Shown: positions 41,400 through 51,999 of the stretch, piece after piece
Position numbering within the stretch: position 1 is the stretch's first letter
How the letters are laid out: each line of letters opens with the position of its first letter
Source: Phytophthora sp. 'mugwort'
Taxonomy: Eukaryota > Oomycota > Peronosporomycetes > Peronosporales > Peronosporaceae
Direction of reading: 5' to 3'
NCBI GenBank assembly: GCA_033558025.1
Contig: JAUCEF010000004.1
Span: 2,976,001 to 3,040,000, forward strand
DNA length: 64,000 nucleotides
Made by a program: the position numbers and the translations under genes
Notes under the pieces: generated by a model
What the model saw: only the letters and a program-made list of their open reading frames with translations
What the model was told of the DNA's origin: nothing
Databases searched by the model: none

Positions 41400-42010
41400 G
41401 CTACCAGATTTTTAAAACAACGTGGCTCGCCGGTCTCTCTGCATCCGCCACACCCTCTCGACCGAGCAAGACAAATGCCAGATCGCGCTAGCTGTGGGAA
41501 TGGACGTGGTGGGGAGCGACAAGCTGAAGTTACTGTTTATTGGCAAGTCAGTTAAAGCGCGCTGGCTTAAGTACAAATCCAGTATAAGTCGGCCAAGAAG
41601 GCCCGGATGGCGACGGACGTGTTTAGTCGTGGTAGATGGATGCGGACGCGTCCATGAGGCAGTAAGGCGAGGAAGGTCCTGCTACTGGTGGGGCAACGTT
41701 GTTTCGTCGCATTACCCCGACGGGATTGCCTTGTTCAACGCGCACCTAGAAACGCTGCATTTTAATAGTACTTAGAAGCTGCACTCTCTTGATGAAGGAA
41801 TCGTATGATGCCACAAGCGAGATATTTACGCGTAAGATCTCTATGACTCGACGAGATGGATGCCGGCAACGAGATGCCCTCCAAGGCGGGAATGTTGAAG
41901 GGGTGAACTGGTGTGAGAAGGTGTGGAAGCCCGGGAGGACCACTGAGCACTGCTTGTTGCTCTCAGAATTGGTTAGCAAAAATGACTTGCGGTACGTCCA
42001 TATGAATTAA
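41400..42010 (+). pseudogene. pogo/jerky-like DDE transposase fragment
   Basis: The plus strand reads LSTEQDKCQIALAVGMDVVG and SDKLKLLFIGKSVKARWLKY, the usual text before the catalytic middle in pogo-type enzymes (a cell-based reader would expect SEKL-PLFIGKA). Later frames show LLLVGQRCF (normally LLLVDNAS-H; here the catalytic Asp is Gly), LDEGIV and NWCEKVWKPG. Neither the N-terminal DNA-binding domain nor a complete triad is present. Confidence 0.62.
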
Positions 42011-42124
42011 CATAATACAGTGCATTTGGGATCTGATCGGCTTCGGTTTTGCTTCTGAATAGAATCTACTTTCAGTTTGTAAACGCGGCCTTCTTTATAG
42101 AGACATTCAACTGTATTAACATTT

Positions 42125-42375
42125 TGTCGATCTGTCGCAGAAATGTGATCTGCCAATCACCGCAGGGTAAGTCTTCCACCGAAATCTTCAGCAACGGTAG
42201 CTGGGCAACCAAGGTGCCACAACTCCGTCGAGACTTAACGCAGCAACTTCCTCCGCCCTTCGCAAAGGATAAGAGTCGCGGCGCTCTCGCTCAAATCACC
42301 ATGGCACACTTGGTGCTTGCTAGCAGCGCCATGGCTGATGCCCGTCGCTCTCTCGGCCGCTCGGATAAGTAAACT
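42125..42375 (+). repeat. Dispersed 250-bp repeat, copy A
   Basis: Shares ordered identical blocks with 47208-47465 in the same direction, for example TTCAGCAACGGTAGCT, GGCAACC and ATCACCATGGC/ATCGTCATGGC. No coding signal. Copy A ends about 160 bp before the Harbinger element. Confidence 0.65.
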
Positions 42376-42649
42376 TCCTATACATCTTGGGCCATGATAT
42401 TGTTCTGGGCGCACTCTTCCGTCTCGGCGTTTGTTCTTCATCCTTGCCTGGTACCTTCTCCGAAGCTTCGAGACACTCTGGGTCTCGCTGGTAGTCCCTT
42501 TTTCGGCACTTCCCACATCTTCGGCACTTAGAGCATCTTCACCAGTGCGGCTATTCTATCCTGCGCATAACTACAACAACGAGGCATAGCTATTTTAGTT
42601 TAGCAGCGTAGCAGGTGCACTTCCACCAATACTGCTATTGTTTTCAACA

Positions 42650-43971
42650 ACTGATGAGGTGTGATGGTTCAAAGGCCGCCATGCATCTTGCATCAGCTTT
42701 GAACCAAACGGAGATACTGCTTCAAGAATATGAGAAAGAAGAAGTGTTCACCGATATTCTCTACCAAGCTCAGCTGCCGGTACTTAGTGTGAAACGAGTA
42801 TCAGGGGTACACTACCCCGACGAGGGCCTAATAAGAGATGGAACTGTCATGGACGTCACTTTCGTCTTCTGCAGCAGTACTTCGACCCCGAACCAATTTT
42901 CGACGACGCAATCTTTCGCCGGCGTTTTCGAATGTCGCGACGCTTGTTTTTCAAGGTTGCAATCGGAGTATTGGACCACGATCCATTCTTCACTCAGAAA
43001 CAGAACGCAGCAGGCAAAGTCGGGATATCAAGCTTGTTAAAAATTACCGCTGCTTTGAGGGTTCTGGCCTACTCGGCATCTTTTGATACTATTGACGAAA
43101 ATCTCGAGATGTCAGCTCTCACCGTCCGAAATTGTGTTGAACATTTTTGTGATGCCGTCATTGCAGTCTTTAGTGATGAATATCTGCGCCCACCAAGATG
43201 CGCGGAGATGTTGCGTCTGCTGGAGCAGAATGCGCTACGTGGCTTTCCTGGTATGTGAGCTCAAGCGATTGTATGCATTGGGACTGGAAAAATTGCCCAA
43301 TATCGTTAGCTAGGCAGCACAAAGGTAAGGAGAAGAAACCAACAAAAGTCCTTAAAGCTGTGGCGGACTACGACCTGCAAATTTGGCACTACCGTTTTGG
43401 GTATCCAGGCTCGCTTAACGACATAAACATATTAGAGCAATCTCCAATATCTGACTCCATCCTTCGCGGCGAGGCACTGCGCGTCGAGAACAGGATAAAT
43501 GGTAATGCTGAGAACTCGTGCAGGAAACGCGTACGACATGCCATACATGCTTGCAGATGGAATTTATCCCCAGTGGTCGGTAATTGTAAAGACAATCGAG
43601 AGGCCCAAAGGCAACAAGCGTAAATACTACGCAAAAAACAAGAGGCATTACGAAAGGATGTGGAGAAATGTTTTGGTGTTCATCAAGCGCGTTGGCGAAT
43701 TCTTAATATACCGTGCCGCCTTTGGAGCCCGGCAAAAATGGATAAAGTGATGCTCGCACGCATTATCACGCATATTATGATTACCGAAGACGAGAGAGAG
43801 CGACGTCAACAGGATAAGTTCGCGGATCTACTTGTCGATCGTAATCGGCCTGGTGGTGTACCGTCTTTTACCGTATCGCGATCTCAGCATGTAACTCGTG
43901 TACATGCTGTCGCAAGTCTGATCGTAAACACATCGAAGCTACGTGAGATGCTTCGCCACGCTCAACAATAA
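42650..43971 (+). pseudogene. Harbinger/PIF transposase (DDE_Tnp_4 type)
   Basis: Frames in order: RRFRMSRRLFFKVAIGVLDH and KITAALRVLAYSASFDTIDE (N-terminal helical part), then CKFGTTVLG-type text paired with YDLQIWHYRFGYPGSLNDIN (first catalytic Asp region), YMLADGIYPQWSVIVKTIER (second), then RKDVEKCFGVHQARWRIL (Glu) and a tail RIITHIMITEDERERRQQD. The spacing agrees with Harbinger enzymes. Frameshifts fall near 42930, 43255, 43480 and 43640. It would act together with the Myb-like partner encoded opposite. Confidence 0.85.
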
Positions 43972-44162
43972 AAGATGTAGCTGAGCACCTATGAATGAAG
44001 CACGGCGACCTTCAGAAGTAAGAAGGGTGAGACCAACTTACATGATTGCTTTTTTCTTCTTAATGTGCATGATAGATGTGTAAGAAAAATAAAACGAAAG
44101 AAGTGATTTAAATGCAGAGAGTATCTAAACTACTTCACTTGTAATGACTGCGGTGCTGTCGA

Positions 44163-45092
44163 CTACTTTGTCGCCGATGGTGTTATCCATTCACCGTCCA
44201 AGTTGTGGACGAGGTTTTCACCTATACTAATGGCTGTGTCGGGTATGTCGTCAGTAATGCTGGATCGGTTGTGGTTAACCGAATTCTCTAAACGTGGGCG
44301 TTTGAGAATAACTTCCTTCTTCAATTTCAGATATTCTGCGGCAAGATGATCGTTTGGACTTTGTTGGGCACTAAATAGACTCAACTCAAGTTGTTCTTGG
44401 GCCACATTGATGCGCTTTTCAGTATTAGCAGCAGCTCGTTCTGCAGCTTTTACCTGTCGTGCATAGAGAGCAAGGTTAGCACGGTCGAGTTTTGCTCGAG
44501 AAACACCCCTCGGTTGGTCTTCTCTAGCGACGTCGTGTGTGGCCTCATCGTTTTCATCTCGTGCTGACACGGATGGCATGTCAGATGACGGAATATCGCC
44601 ATGACGAACAACACGTCCGCTGGCTGAACGTTTACTGGACGTGTGTTTCTCATTTGATGATCGCCACGCCCCCCCCCCCATTTGTCTGAGTCCCGCAAGA
44701 TGTACCAGCACTGCGTGAACTTGAATTTCCCATTCTTCGGTATGGATTCATAAAGCGCTACCGCGTCATGTTCATAGTCGACAGGGGTGCGGCCACTAGC
44801 GCAAATATTCAGCACCTTGTTGTGACAAGCCACAAACTTCGAAACGGCTTGCGATATCGTCTGAAAGCGGGAGCTCAGCGATTGTACAGGTCGATCGTCA
44901 ACAGCAGCTTCTAGGCGAGCGAGCTCGGCGTCAAATGAGGATTTTACCTCGGTGTAAAAGGCATCATCCGACTGATATATGCCGTGGACTGGGTCTTGGC
45001 TGACGGATAGTCATACTTCGCGTAGCACCTTGTCCTCCACCGCCTTGTAGTTGGCCCCACGCCGCTTCGATGGCGTTGAGTTCTTCGACATA
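44163..45092 (-). pseudogene. Myb/SANT-like Harbinger partner protein
   Basis: Start ATG at 45092 (MSKNSTPSKRRGANYKAVED). The DNA-binding part shows NYKAVEDKVLREV, a TGA stop where a Trp is expected, LSVSQDPVHGIYQSDDAFY, and KFKFTQCWYILRDSDKW, the third Myb-like helix region. Then a run of nine C (plus strand, 44675-44683) shifts the frame. The C-terminal half is a coiled coil (AERAAANTEKRINVAQEQLE; LAAEYLKLKKEVILKR). Such proteins bind the ends and carry the transposase into the nucleus in plant and animal Harbingers. Only two lesions break about 305 codons. Confidence 0.72.
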
Positions 45093-45267
45093 CTGACCTT
45101 GCACTGCTGTGGCTACGGCTAGTTTCAAAGCCAAATATGGCTTTCAATTTGGCATTGGGCGACCTGCTTCTATTTCTAGCTTGTGGATAGCCGCAGTGGT
45201 GGCAGCCCTCAAAGCCATTTTCTACTGCCATATTTGAGTTTAGCGCTCCGATAGCCGCATTGGTGAA

Positions 45268-47207
45268 TATACTCTTAGCAGGGTATGCCGTCGAGCGTTC
45301 CGCCTAGATCTGCTACGACGACTCTTCCCATCACAGGCTCTGTGCCTTAGGGAGCTATCTGGCGCCGAAGTGTCCCCTTACCGTCAGGAACGCGCCATAT
45401 GGCACCCCGCCTGATTTCCTCCGATAAATTGCGGCTGTCGCGTCATCATCACAAGCCTTGTAACCACCCCTTACTCTGCTGAAATCTTGGTCTCTCCGTC
45501 CGGTCTCCCGAGCTCTCGTAGTCGACGCTGCGAGAAACTTGATGCTAACCATCGGAAGTCGCATGCGGAGGAGTTTCCAATCGATGTATTTCGCCGTAAT
45601 ATCTGAAATAGCAAAGAAGGAGGATTAGTATGCCAAATTAGGAGACCAATGGACCGATGCACAGAAACGAGTGGGCATGAGGGTGTCGACGCCGAGCCAT
45701 TAAAAGCCGAGTGCTACCGGGAAATCGGGATGGAACGTTGCCCTGCAGGCTGTTAACAACAGCCTGCAAAGGTATCACCTGCGCCGAATATCACCGGTCA
45801 GAGCTTGTTATGCTTAAAACAGGAACCGAAGCTTTGTCATCTGGGACATGTAATCGTCCAGACAGCCTTTAGTCGCTCGCATGACCATCCGGCTGGAGAT
45901 CGTCAGCAAAGCCTCTGCTGACCCAGTGCGTGTCACCGGCGCCGCCACTGAGAGCTGCCAGCTGAGGTAGAGATCTTCCTAGCGCACCGACTACAAAGTG
46001 GCGAGCTCGGTTGAGGTTCCCGAAGCTTGCGTGCAAAGAAATAAGAACACACATACACATCTTGCTCGCGCCCGACGCTTGCGTGCAAAGAAATGTAGAC
46101 CGATACAGCTTGCTCGTGCGTCCGAGCCTCCGCTCTGAGCCAAGCCTCGGCGTCATGATGCAGCGCGTGGAGCCTATCGACCTCACCACCTAACAAAGTC
46201 ATCTCTTTGGGCTCAACAATATAGAGCTGCGTAGGAGGGGAAACAGCAGCCAACATAACCTCATCGATGTTTGTGGCGCTCTACGGGCGGTGATCCATCA
46301 CAGAGTCGAAACGCATTGGTGGCTGACGGGAATCCCCGACGACCACCTTTAAAGGCTGCAATAGGTGGGCACCAAGACGGGCTCTGTCATAGTCCCCGGC
46401 GCATCCTGATCGGAAGCAACTTAGTGCCATACCTATACCCGTATAGGAGCCAAAGTTCCGATGGTCCGGGAGTTGGCTGTTAGTCAATGTATGAGCGCAG
46501 ATTGTGAGTCTGGGGCCCCTGCTAATCCCAGCGGATTCATTCCGTCACACACGCGTTTAGCGCAACGTCCACCTGGCGTTTTTCAGGATACTGTCGGCGA
46601 ATCCCATATTGGGGAGACAAAGTCGCTGCAGGACGCTCAAAGCCATCGCGGGAAAAAGCGCTCAGGCCGCATAAGGCTATTGGAACTGCCACCAAGCTTA
46701 TCTGCCACCTCCGACTCGAATTGGGGGTCAAACGATGTCAGCGTTAGTTTAATACTTAAAATATAAATGTTAGCATCCAGAATCTGACCCCTTATGTGCC
46801 AGTAGACCTACCCAGGTAGTCGGCAAATAACTACTTAATGTCCAGCAAGCCATTCATCTGGCATCGCGCATCCAGCAGGTTCAGGTCGACACGGCAGCGT
46901 TTTGGGCGTGGCGTCAGTATCTTCCATACCCATGGGTTGCGCCTTTAGTTTCCGGTTAGCCGCTCGAGACGCCATACCCTCCAGCCAATTTTGTTTTCCA
47001 TGCCTAGAGTGGGCGTTTCTTTCACACCGACGCCAAATCGGTGTACCTTTGCGTTTAAGAAACAGAGTAGACACTATTCAGGACCTAGTAACATACCCTA
47101 ACGTATATCGATGTCCATCCATCCGCCAGTCAGTCAAGGTACAAAATCTAGTTGATACTCTCGCCTGGTATCTATGACGACCATAGAGGGCTCTGTCACT
47201 CTCAATT
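45268..47207. other. Spacer with no recognised gene
   Basis: Short frames such as 45869-46256 (minus), 46461-46766 (plus) and 46835-47074 (minus) show no family features. At 46022-46122 a unit of about 50 bp is tandemly doubled (each starting with CTTGCGTGCAAAGAAAT text and ending near CTTGCTCG). Confidence 0.4.
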
Positions 47208-47465
47208 TCCGGTCGCTATGTCGCAGGAATTTGACCTGCTAATCACTGCAAGGCAACGCCTTTCACCGAAAGGTTCAGCAACGGTAGCTCGGGCAACCGA
47301 GCCGTCACAACTCGGTTAAAACCCAACGTCATAACTGCCCTCGCCTCGACACAAGCCCTCGAAAGAGGTAAGTGTCGCAGCCTCGGTCGCATCGTCATGG
47401 CTCAATCCTCGCGCACTCTAGCAACTGAGCCCTCCGCTCTCTCTCTCTGTCGCTCAAACGACGTA
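47208..47465 (+). repeat. Dispersed 250-bp repeat, copy B
   Basis: The partner of 42125-42375, in the same orientation, more diverged at its left end. It stands about 290 bp before the Merlin-like relic. Confidence 0.65.
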
Positions 47466-47754
47466 AGGGCACTCCCTGGATAAGGCCCCACGCGCCACCC
47501 TACATTTCACTTCAGAACCTATAAAAATATCAATCATTTCATTACAGATTATGCTGCAACCTACAACTCACTAGTAGTACGTTACGATGCCTATGCAGCA
47601 CCTCGTCGGCGTTTGCCTATAGCGGGGTGAGCCAGCTTCGCCACAGGTACTCGTCGAGGTACATCAGAAACAGCGCCTTTTTCATTCCCTGCATAGCTTA
47701 TTCGAACAGATAGCTAGTAAATCTTTAGTGTAGCGAAAGTAGCAGAGCAAACGA

Positions 47755-48575
47755 TTCATTCACGTGCTGCTGTACCCGGGTCTCTCAGGCGCCCTCGATG
47801 CGATACGTGTGGGCGCCAGTGACCGTGATCACGAATGTCTTGCTGTAGTTGACCCAAAGATGATTTTAGTTCATGTCGCGCAGCAATGGGTTGGTGGACA
47901 GCGTGCGTTAGCCCTCTCTGACAGGTAAGACGCGAACAGATCGCTGCTAATCGTTGTGTTGAAATCACATGAGTGCAGTAGTGTTATATAATGTATAATT
48001 CATACAACAGCAGAACACTCACCGGCTTGATATGTTTTTATCAGATTCGACAGCGTATGCTTGGTACGGTCCTCGTAAGTGGCCCCGTAGAACCAGCAGT
48101 TAGTAGTCTTGTACACACCACCGAAAAACGAGTAGTCGGCCCCTGTTGTTTCTTCTTCAGTGAGGCTCGTCGTTCTCGACGACGTAGCCCTCTCCGCCCA
48201 CTTCCATTGGGATCGAAATCATTTCGTTAGAGCGTATATCCTTGGCATACGTGTGCCATTGCAACGCCGCTTGGTCGTTCATGTCCACCACCTTCGTGAC
48301 CGGCATTCGGGCGGTGCAGTGGCGCAACGGACGGACGAGCTTGCGAAGAGGAAGCTTACTCTTCGTGAAAACGACGCAGTGCAAGAGCTACGCTCGGTGC
48401 GACTCGACATGCGTTAGTAGCGCCAGCGCTCGTGGGGCGCGGCTAAGCCCATGTCCTTGGTGCACTTCGGGCACAGCGGCAAGGATGGCACGAGGTGCAT
48501 CGTTAGACACCACGCCAGCGGGGACAACGCGTTGGGCATGATGTCCATCGCGCCGTCGTACATGGTGTGTTGCAG
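47755..48575 (-). pseudogene. Merlin (IS1595/IS1016-like) transposase
   Basis: On the minus strand, in shifting frames: a zinc-ribbon-like start (LVPSLPLCPKCTKDMGL), FTKSKLPLRKLVRPLRHCTA and MPVTKVVDMNDQAALQWHTY (helix-turn-helix), then GGEGYVVENDEPH, equal to the Merlin VEIDES box with the first catalytic Asp. Next come FGGVYKTTNCWFYGATYEDR, ISSDLFASY (second Asp) and HLWVNYSKTFV with TGAHTYRIEGA, the close of the domain. About 70 nt between KTY and TTISSD begin GTGAGT and may be an intron. It has several stops. Terminal repeats were not identified. Its upstream end touches the Polinton polymerase. Confidence 0.72.
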
Positions 48576-48599
48576 GCCGCAGGCTGGTGCACTTCGACT

Positions 48600-50823
48600 G
48601 TGTCACAGCGAATATTGTTTTTGCACTCACACTCACCGAGATATGTACGACGGTACTTCTCATAGCTTGTTCCAGCAGGAACACAGTGCTAATATCAAGC
48701 ATCTTCAGGTCAGAGTAGCGATGCACATGTAGTTCTTGATCACAGATTTGATGTTCTCCGTACCAATTACGGTGAACAGGTCGCTCTTCATCAAATTGAT
48801 ATCGTATCTACCAGAGTTAAACTCCAATACTGGTACTTGATCGAGCTGTTGCTTCATTTGGCCGTAATCAGACCTCTCCTTTCCGAATCGAATGTTGCTA
48901 TGGAAATCGAAGAAACTGGCATAAGTCTCATCCTTCATCCAGTTATCAACGTCATCCATTGAGTACTGCTTCAAAGCTTTAAACCAGGGATCTCCATACC
49001 ACTAAAACCATGAGCATTGATAATCTTCTGTAGAAGGTAGGCATACTTTTGGACATTGTACTGCTGAATACGTAAACCGACTTCCTTAATAGAGTTGAAC
49101 ATATCTTTACGCAAAGCGTTCGGCTCAGCATTAACAAAGCATCGTACATCCCCCGACAGACTATCAGCTACCGATACTGAAACAGGAATATGCTCATTCG
49201 TGAAGACAGTGCTTTCACCATGTTGAATACCCGTTGGCTTCAGTATGGCCTCATAACCATACACGATGAAGTGATCAATGTATTGATCAATCTTTTTAAT
49301 GGAGTATTTTGTTAGCATCGATTTTAATAGCGTTCGGAGGTGGCCTGTAGATTGTTGGCTCAGCTGGAAAACTACCAATGTTGACAACCTCGCATTGGTT
49401 CTTCTCATGATTTTTAAGTTTGTCGGATCTAACGAAAACCATCTCACACTCGGGACACTGATACTTTCTTTATAGCATGTCCATATTACTAGTGTAGAGA
49501 GCCTGATACCTGTGAGATAAAATTTTGAGACGTTCATATTCTTATCCGACTGGCGGACACACTCAACTTTTTCCGACTCCACATCTTTGTATATACATTA
49601 ATGCTGAGCTTGAAGCAATCCTACATCTCATCGAGCTGCAGAAGATCGATTGGATAAAAATTACGGAAGAACTTCGTCGAGTAGCTAAGTCCCTTGTAAG
49701 AGGTAAGATAAGTAGCGAGTAAATGCCTCCTTCACCAGAGCCTGTATTCTCCGATAATCTTTATTCGGATCTGATCGGGTGTGGTAGGCAATGCAACGGT
49801 AGACGCACTTATTGCTTGTTTTAGGAAAAATTATTATATGCTTATTGTCGCGGATGATCTTGGGAATGATAGCGCTGCTATCCCCGAGGGCATGCTCGCG
49901 ATGATATATATTAATCTTGAATCCAGTGATGACCCTGAGTTTCTATCCACTCGATGGGTACATAAGAGTTGTCGGCTAACTTCATAGAACGAATCTCTGA
50001 AATAACCTTCTTACGAATATCCGCCTTGCTGTTAATGACAACAAGATTATCGAATACAGCCGTATTACCGCTGTTTGGATGCCATATTGACTAAACCTAT
50101 CATCATCTTTGCTGATGAGATCATAATCGAGAGCAATATCAATCTTAAAAGCACTCTTCTGACTCTCAAGTACGTTCTCAAGCTTATCGTAAAATGTACC
50201 AGCCTGAATACCTTCGTACAACTGCGGCTCCATGTGGGTGCCCTTGTAAAAACGATATTTGTGCTCGATCTTGAAGTCCTCGGATATGTGCTTCTTCAGC
50301 TTGTCAATGTCGACTTTATAGAGCTCAGCCACACGTTTCAGGTTGCTGGGACGCGACAAGTTGCTAATATACATCATCCTACCGGTTTAGCCTTTAACCT
50401 TGACTCGGTATTTACCTCCCCATTTGACTGGAGGAATATTTAACCTTTTTAGTCCTTCGAGTTCATAACCAAACATGACTGCTATATATCTTTGGCTGTA
50501 TTTATTAGTTTCGTTAGCGTCTTTATATTTCTATACTTTTTCGATCAAGTTCATCTTTATATTCAGCCCCACATAAAAACTTGAGTAATTAATTAATTAA
50601 TTAAGTTCGTTTTCTTAAATAGGTTCGTTTTTGCGTTGATTAAGTTTGCTTTGTTTCTTTGCGTAGGATTTGCGCTTTTGATCATTAGGTTGCTCGCGAT
50701 GCTTCTCGTCATACTCCCGTTGTTTAGCGATACGCGTTTCTCTTGTTTTGACATAATAGTTATTTTGAGTTTCTTTTTGATGCGTTCTTTATTGTCTTGA
50801 TATCGCTCAGGAGAGTAACTCAT
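48600..50823 (-). pseudogene. Polinton-like protein-primed DNA polymerase B: N-terminal and exonuclease part
   Basis: From the ATG at 50823: a basic leader (MSYSPERYQDNKERIKKKLK), then WGGKYRVKVKG, MMYISNLSRPSNLKRVAELY and SEDFKIEHKYRFYKGTHMEP, and DKLENVLESQKSAFKIDIAL. Near 49456-49388 a C2HC finger reads QCPECEMVFVRSDKLKNHEK. The exonuclease I box is VYGYEAILKPT (49261; usual YDFEA, so the first Asp is Gly) and the exonuclease II box PVLEFNSGRYDINLMK (48821). The text then runs NIRCDTVE and stops at about 48600, with Merlin sequence beyond. About six frameshifts or stops. The polymerase would copy the element DNA from a protein primer; the rest of it lies at 56840. Confidence 0.82.
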
Positions 50824-50909
50824 CTTTATATATTGTAGACTCTATATTTATCAGAATAAAAAAGGTATTACTAAAGAGGTAAAAGACCGCATTTCATTTT
50901 CTTTTACCT

Positions 50910-51411
50910 ACTTGCTCTATAGCATTTCATCCATTGTGTCCACAACATGCGGCTCTGGCGCTCTCGACTCGTTCAATATCTGATTGTATATCTTAATAAC
51001 GTGTTCTGGCGACACTGTATCTAGTGTCTGTCGCGATACGCGCAGTTGTTACAGCTTGAACGCTCTTTCGATCAGCTTTTGAATTAACTGTAGCAGCCTT
51101 ATCTTTATCCCACAATTCTTTCACCACAGTGTGGTATTTCATGATCGCTTCCTCCGTCGTCTTGTTTTCCTTCGCGCGAGCCGCTTCCATCACTTTCAAC
51201 TTGACAGCTTTCGCTTCCTTTACCGCAGTCGCATTCTCGTTTTTTGCTGCTGCCTCTGCTTCAGACATTTCTTTCACCACTTCTCAGTCCTCTTTTCTAA
51301 ATCGTCCGCGATGATGCTAATCTTCTCTTCCTCAATTTTGAGCTGGCGAAAAGCTGCTTGAAGGTGTTGTTCCTGCTCTTTAAGCCGATGGAGCTCAGTA
51401 TCGCGATCCAT
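50910..51411 (-). pseudogene. Small coiled-coil protein upstream of the polymerase
   Basis: An ATG at 51411 opens MDRDTELHRLKEQEQHLQAA and IEEEKISIIADDLEKRTEKW, then after a shift MSEAEAAAKNENATAVKEAK and EEAIMKYHTVVKELWDKD, and after another shift SPEHVIKIYNQILNESRAPE to a stop near 50920. It is almost wholly helical with heptad spacing, about 160 residues, and lies just upstream of the polymerase on the same strand, as expected for a gene of the same element. I do not recognise it. It is not an ATPase, protease or capsid of the usual Polinton type. Confidence 0.45.
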
Positions 51412-51529
51412 CTGGACCGCTCTTGGTCTTGTTGTACTTGGGTTGGTTGAATGTGGAATGAGTTCTCTGAATGTTTTAGTTTATCGGTTTTCGAAACTAC
51501 TCCTGGAGCGTCGGGTGACACCTCGTGCT

Positions 51530-51990
51530 CTAAGCTGATCTATAGTTTATGCGACAAGGTGTAACGTATTAAGGCTATCCTTTTACTCTAACCCTATCGA
51601 ATCGCGGCGTCGTTGAAATCAACAGCTGGGTACTAGAAACGGTTAGAAACGTTTATACCCACTCTTGATACAGAATTAAAGAGATTTATCGGGAGTTAAA
51701 AACCGTACACGTAATGTTCTAAACGTTACTACTGGCGTTGCCGAAGCTGATCGCGATGAGCCTTGTTGTGTATAGCGGTTACGCCTTGCGTCGTTGCGCC
51801 CTTACAACTATTGTTTCCGCCGCTGCAGTCTGAGTTCCCTGTGTTTACTCCTGCCGCGTTCGACACTAAGTGCGTTTAATCCGTAGTGGTGGAGGGTGTC
51901 GGCCCTCGCCAGCCGATATGTCTCCTGCTGCACCGACTTCTGCCAATAGAGAAGGCGTTGCCATCTTCGAGACGCTGTATGCGTTCGTTT
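51530..51990. other. Spacer, nothing recognised
   Basis: Between the coiled-coil gene and the Gypsy fragment. No coding feature was identified. Confidence 0.3.
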
Positions 51991-51999
51991 CGGTCTTTT

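Larger units (their letters stand above)
42538..45267. mobile_element. Harbinger/PIF DNA transposon with two convergent genes
   Basis: The ends 42538-42554 and 45251-45267 are inverted repeats (TTCACCAGTGCGGCTAT against TATTCACCAATGCGGC on the other strand), matching at 16 of 17 bases. Inside are a DDE transposase on the plus strand and a Myb/SANT-like protein on the minus strand, the two-gene set that defines the Harbinger group. The 2.73-kb element is complete in layout but both genes are damaged. The usual 3-bp target duplication is not obvious. Confidence 0.78.

Noticed and set aside
33280..42010. Single pogo-like gene split by the LINE
   Set aside because: The plus-strand copy at 33.3-34.3 kb already contains its own C-terminal end, so the piece at 41.4 kb must be another element.
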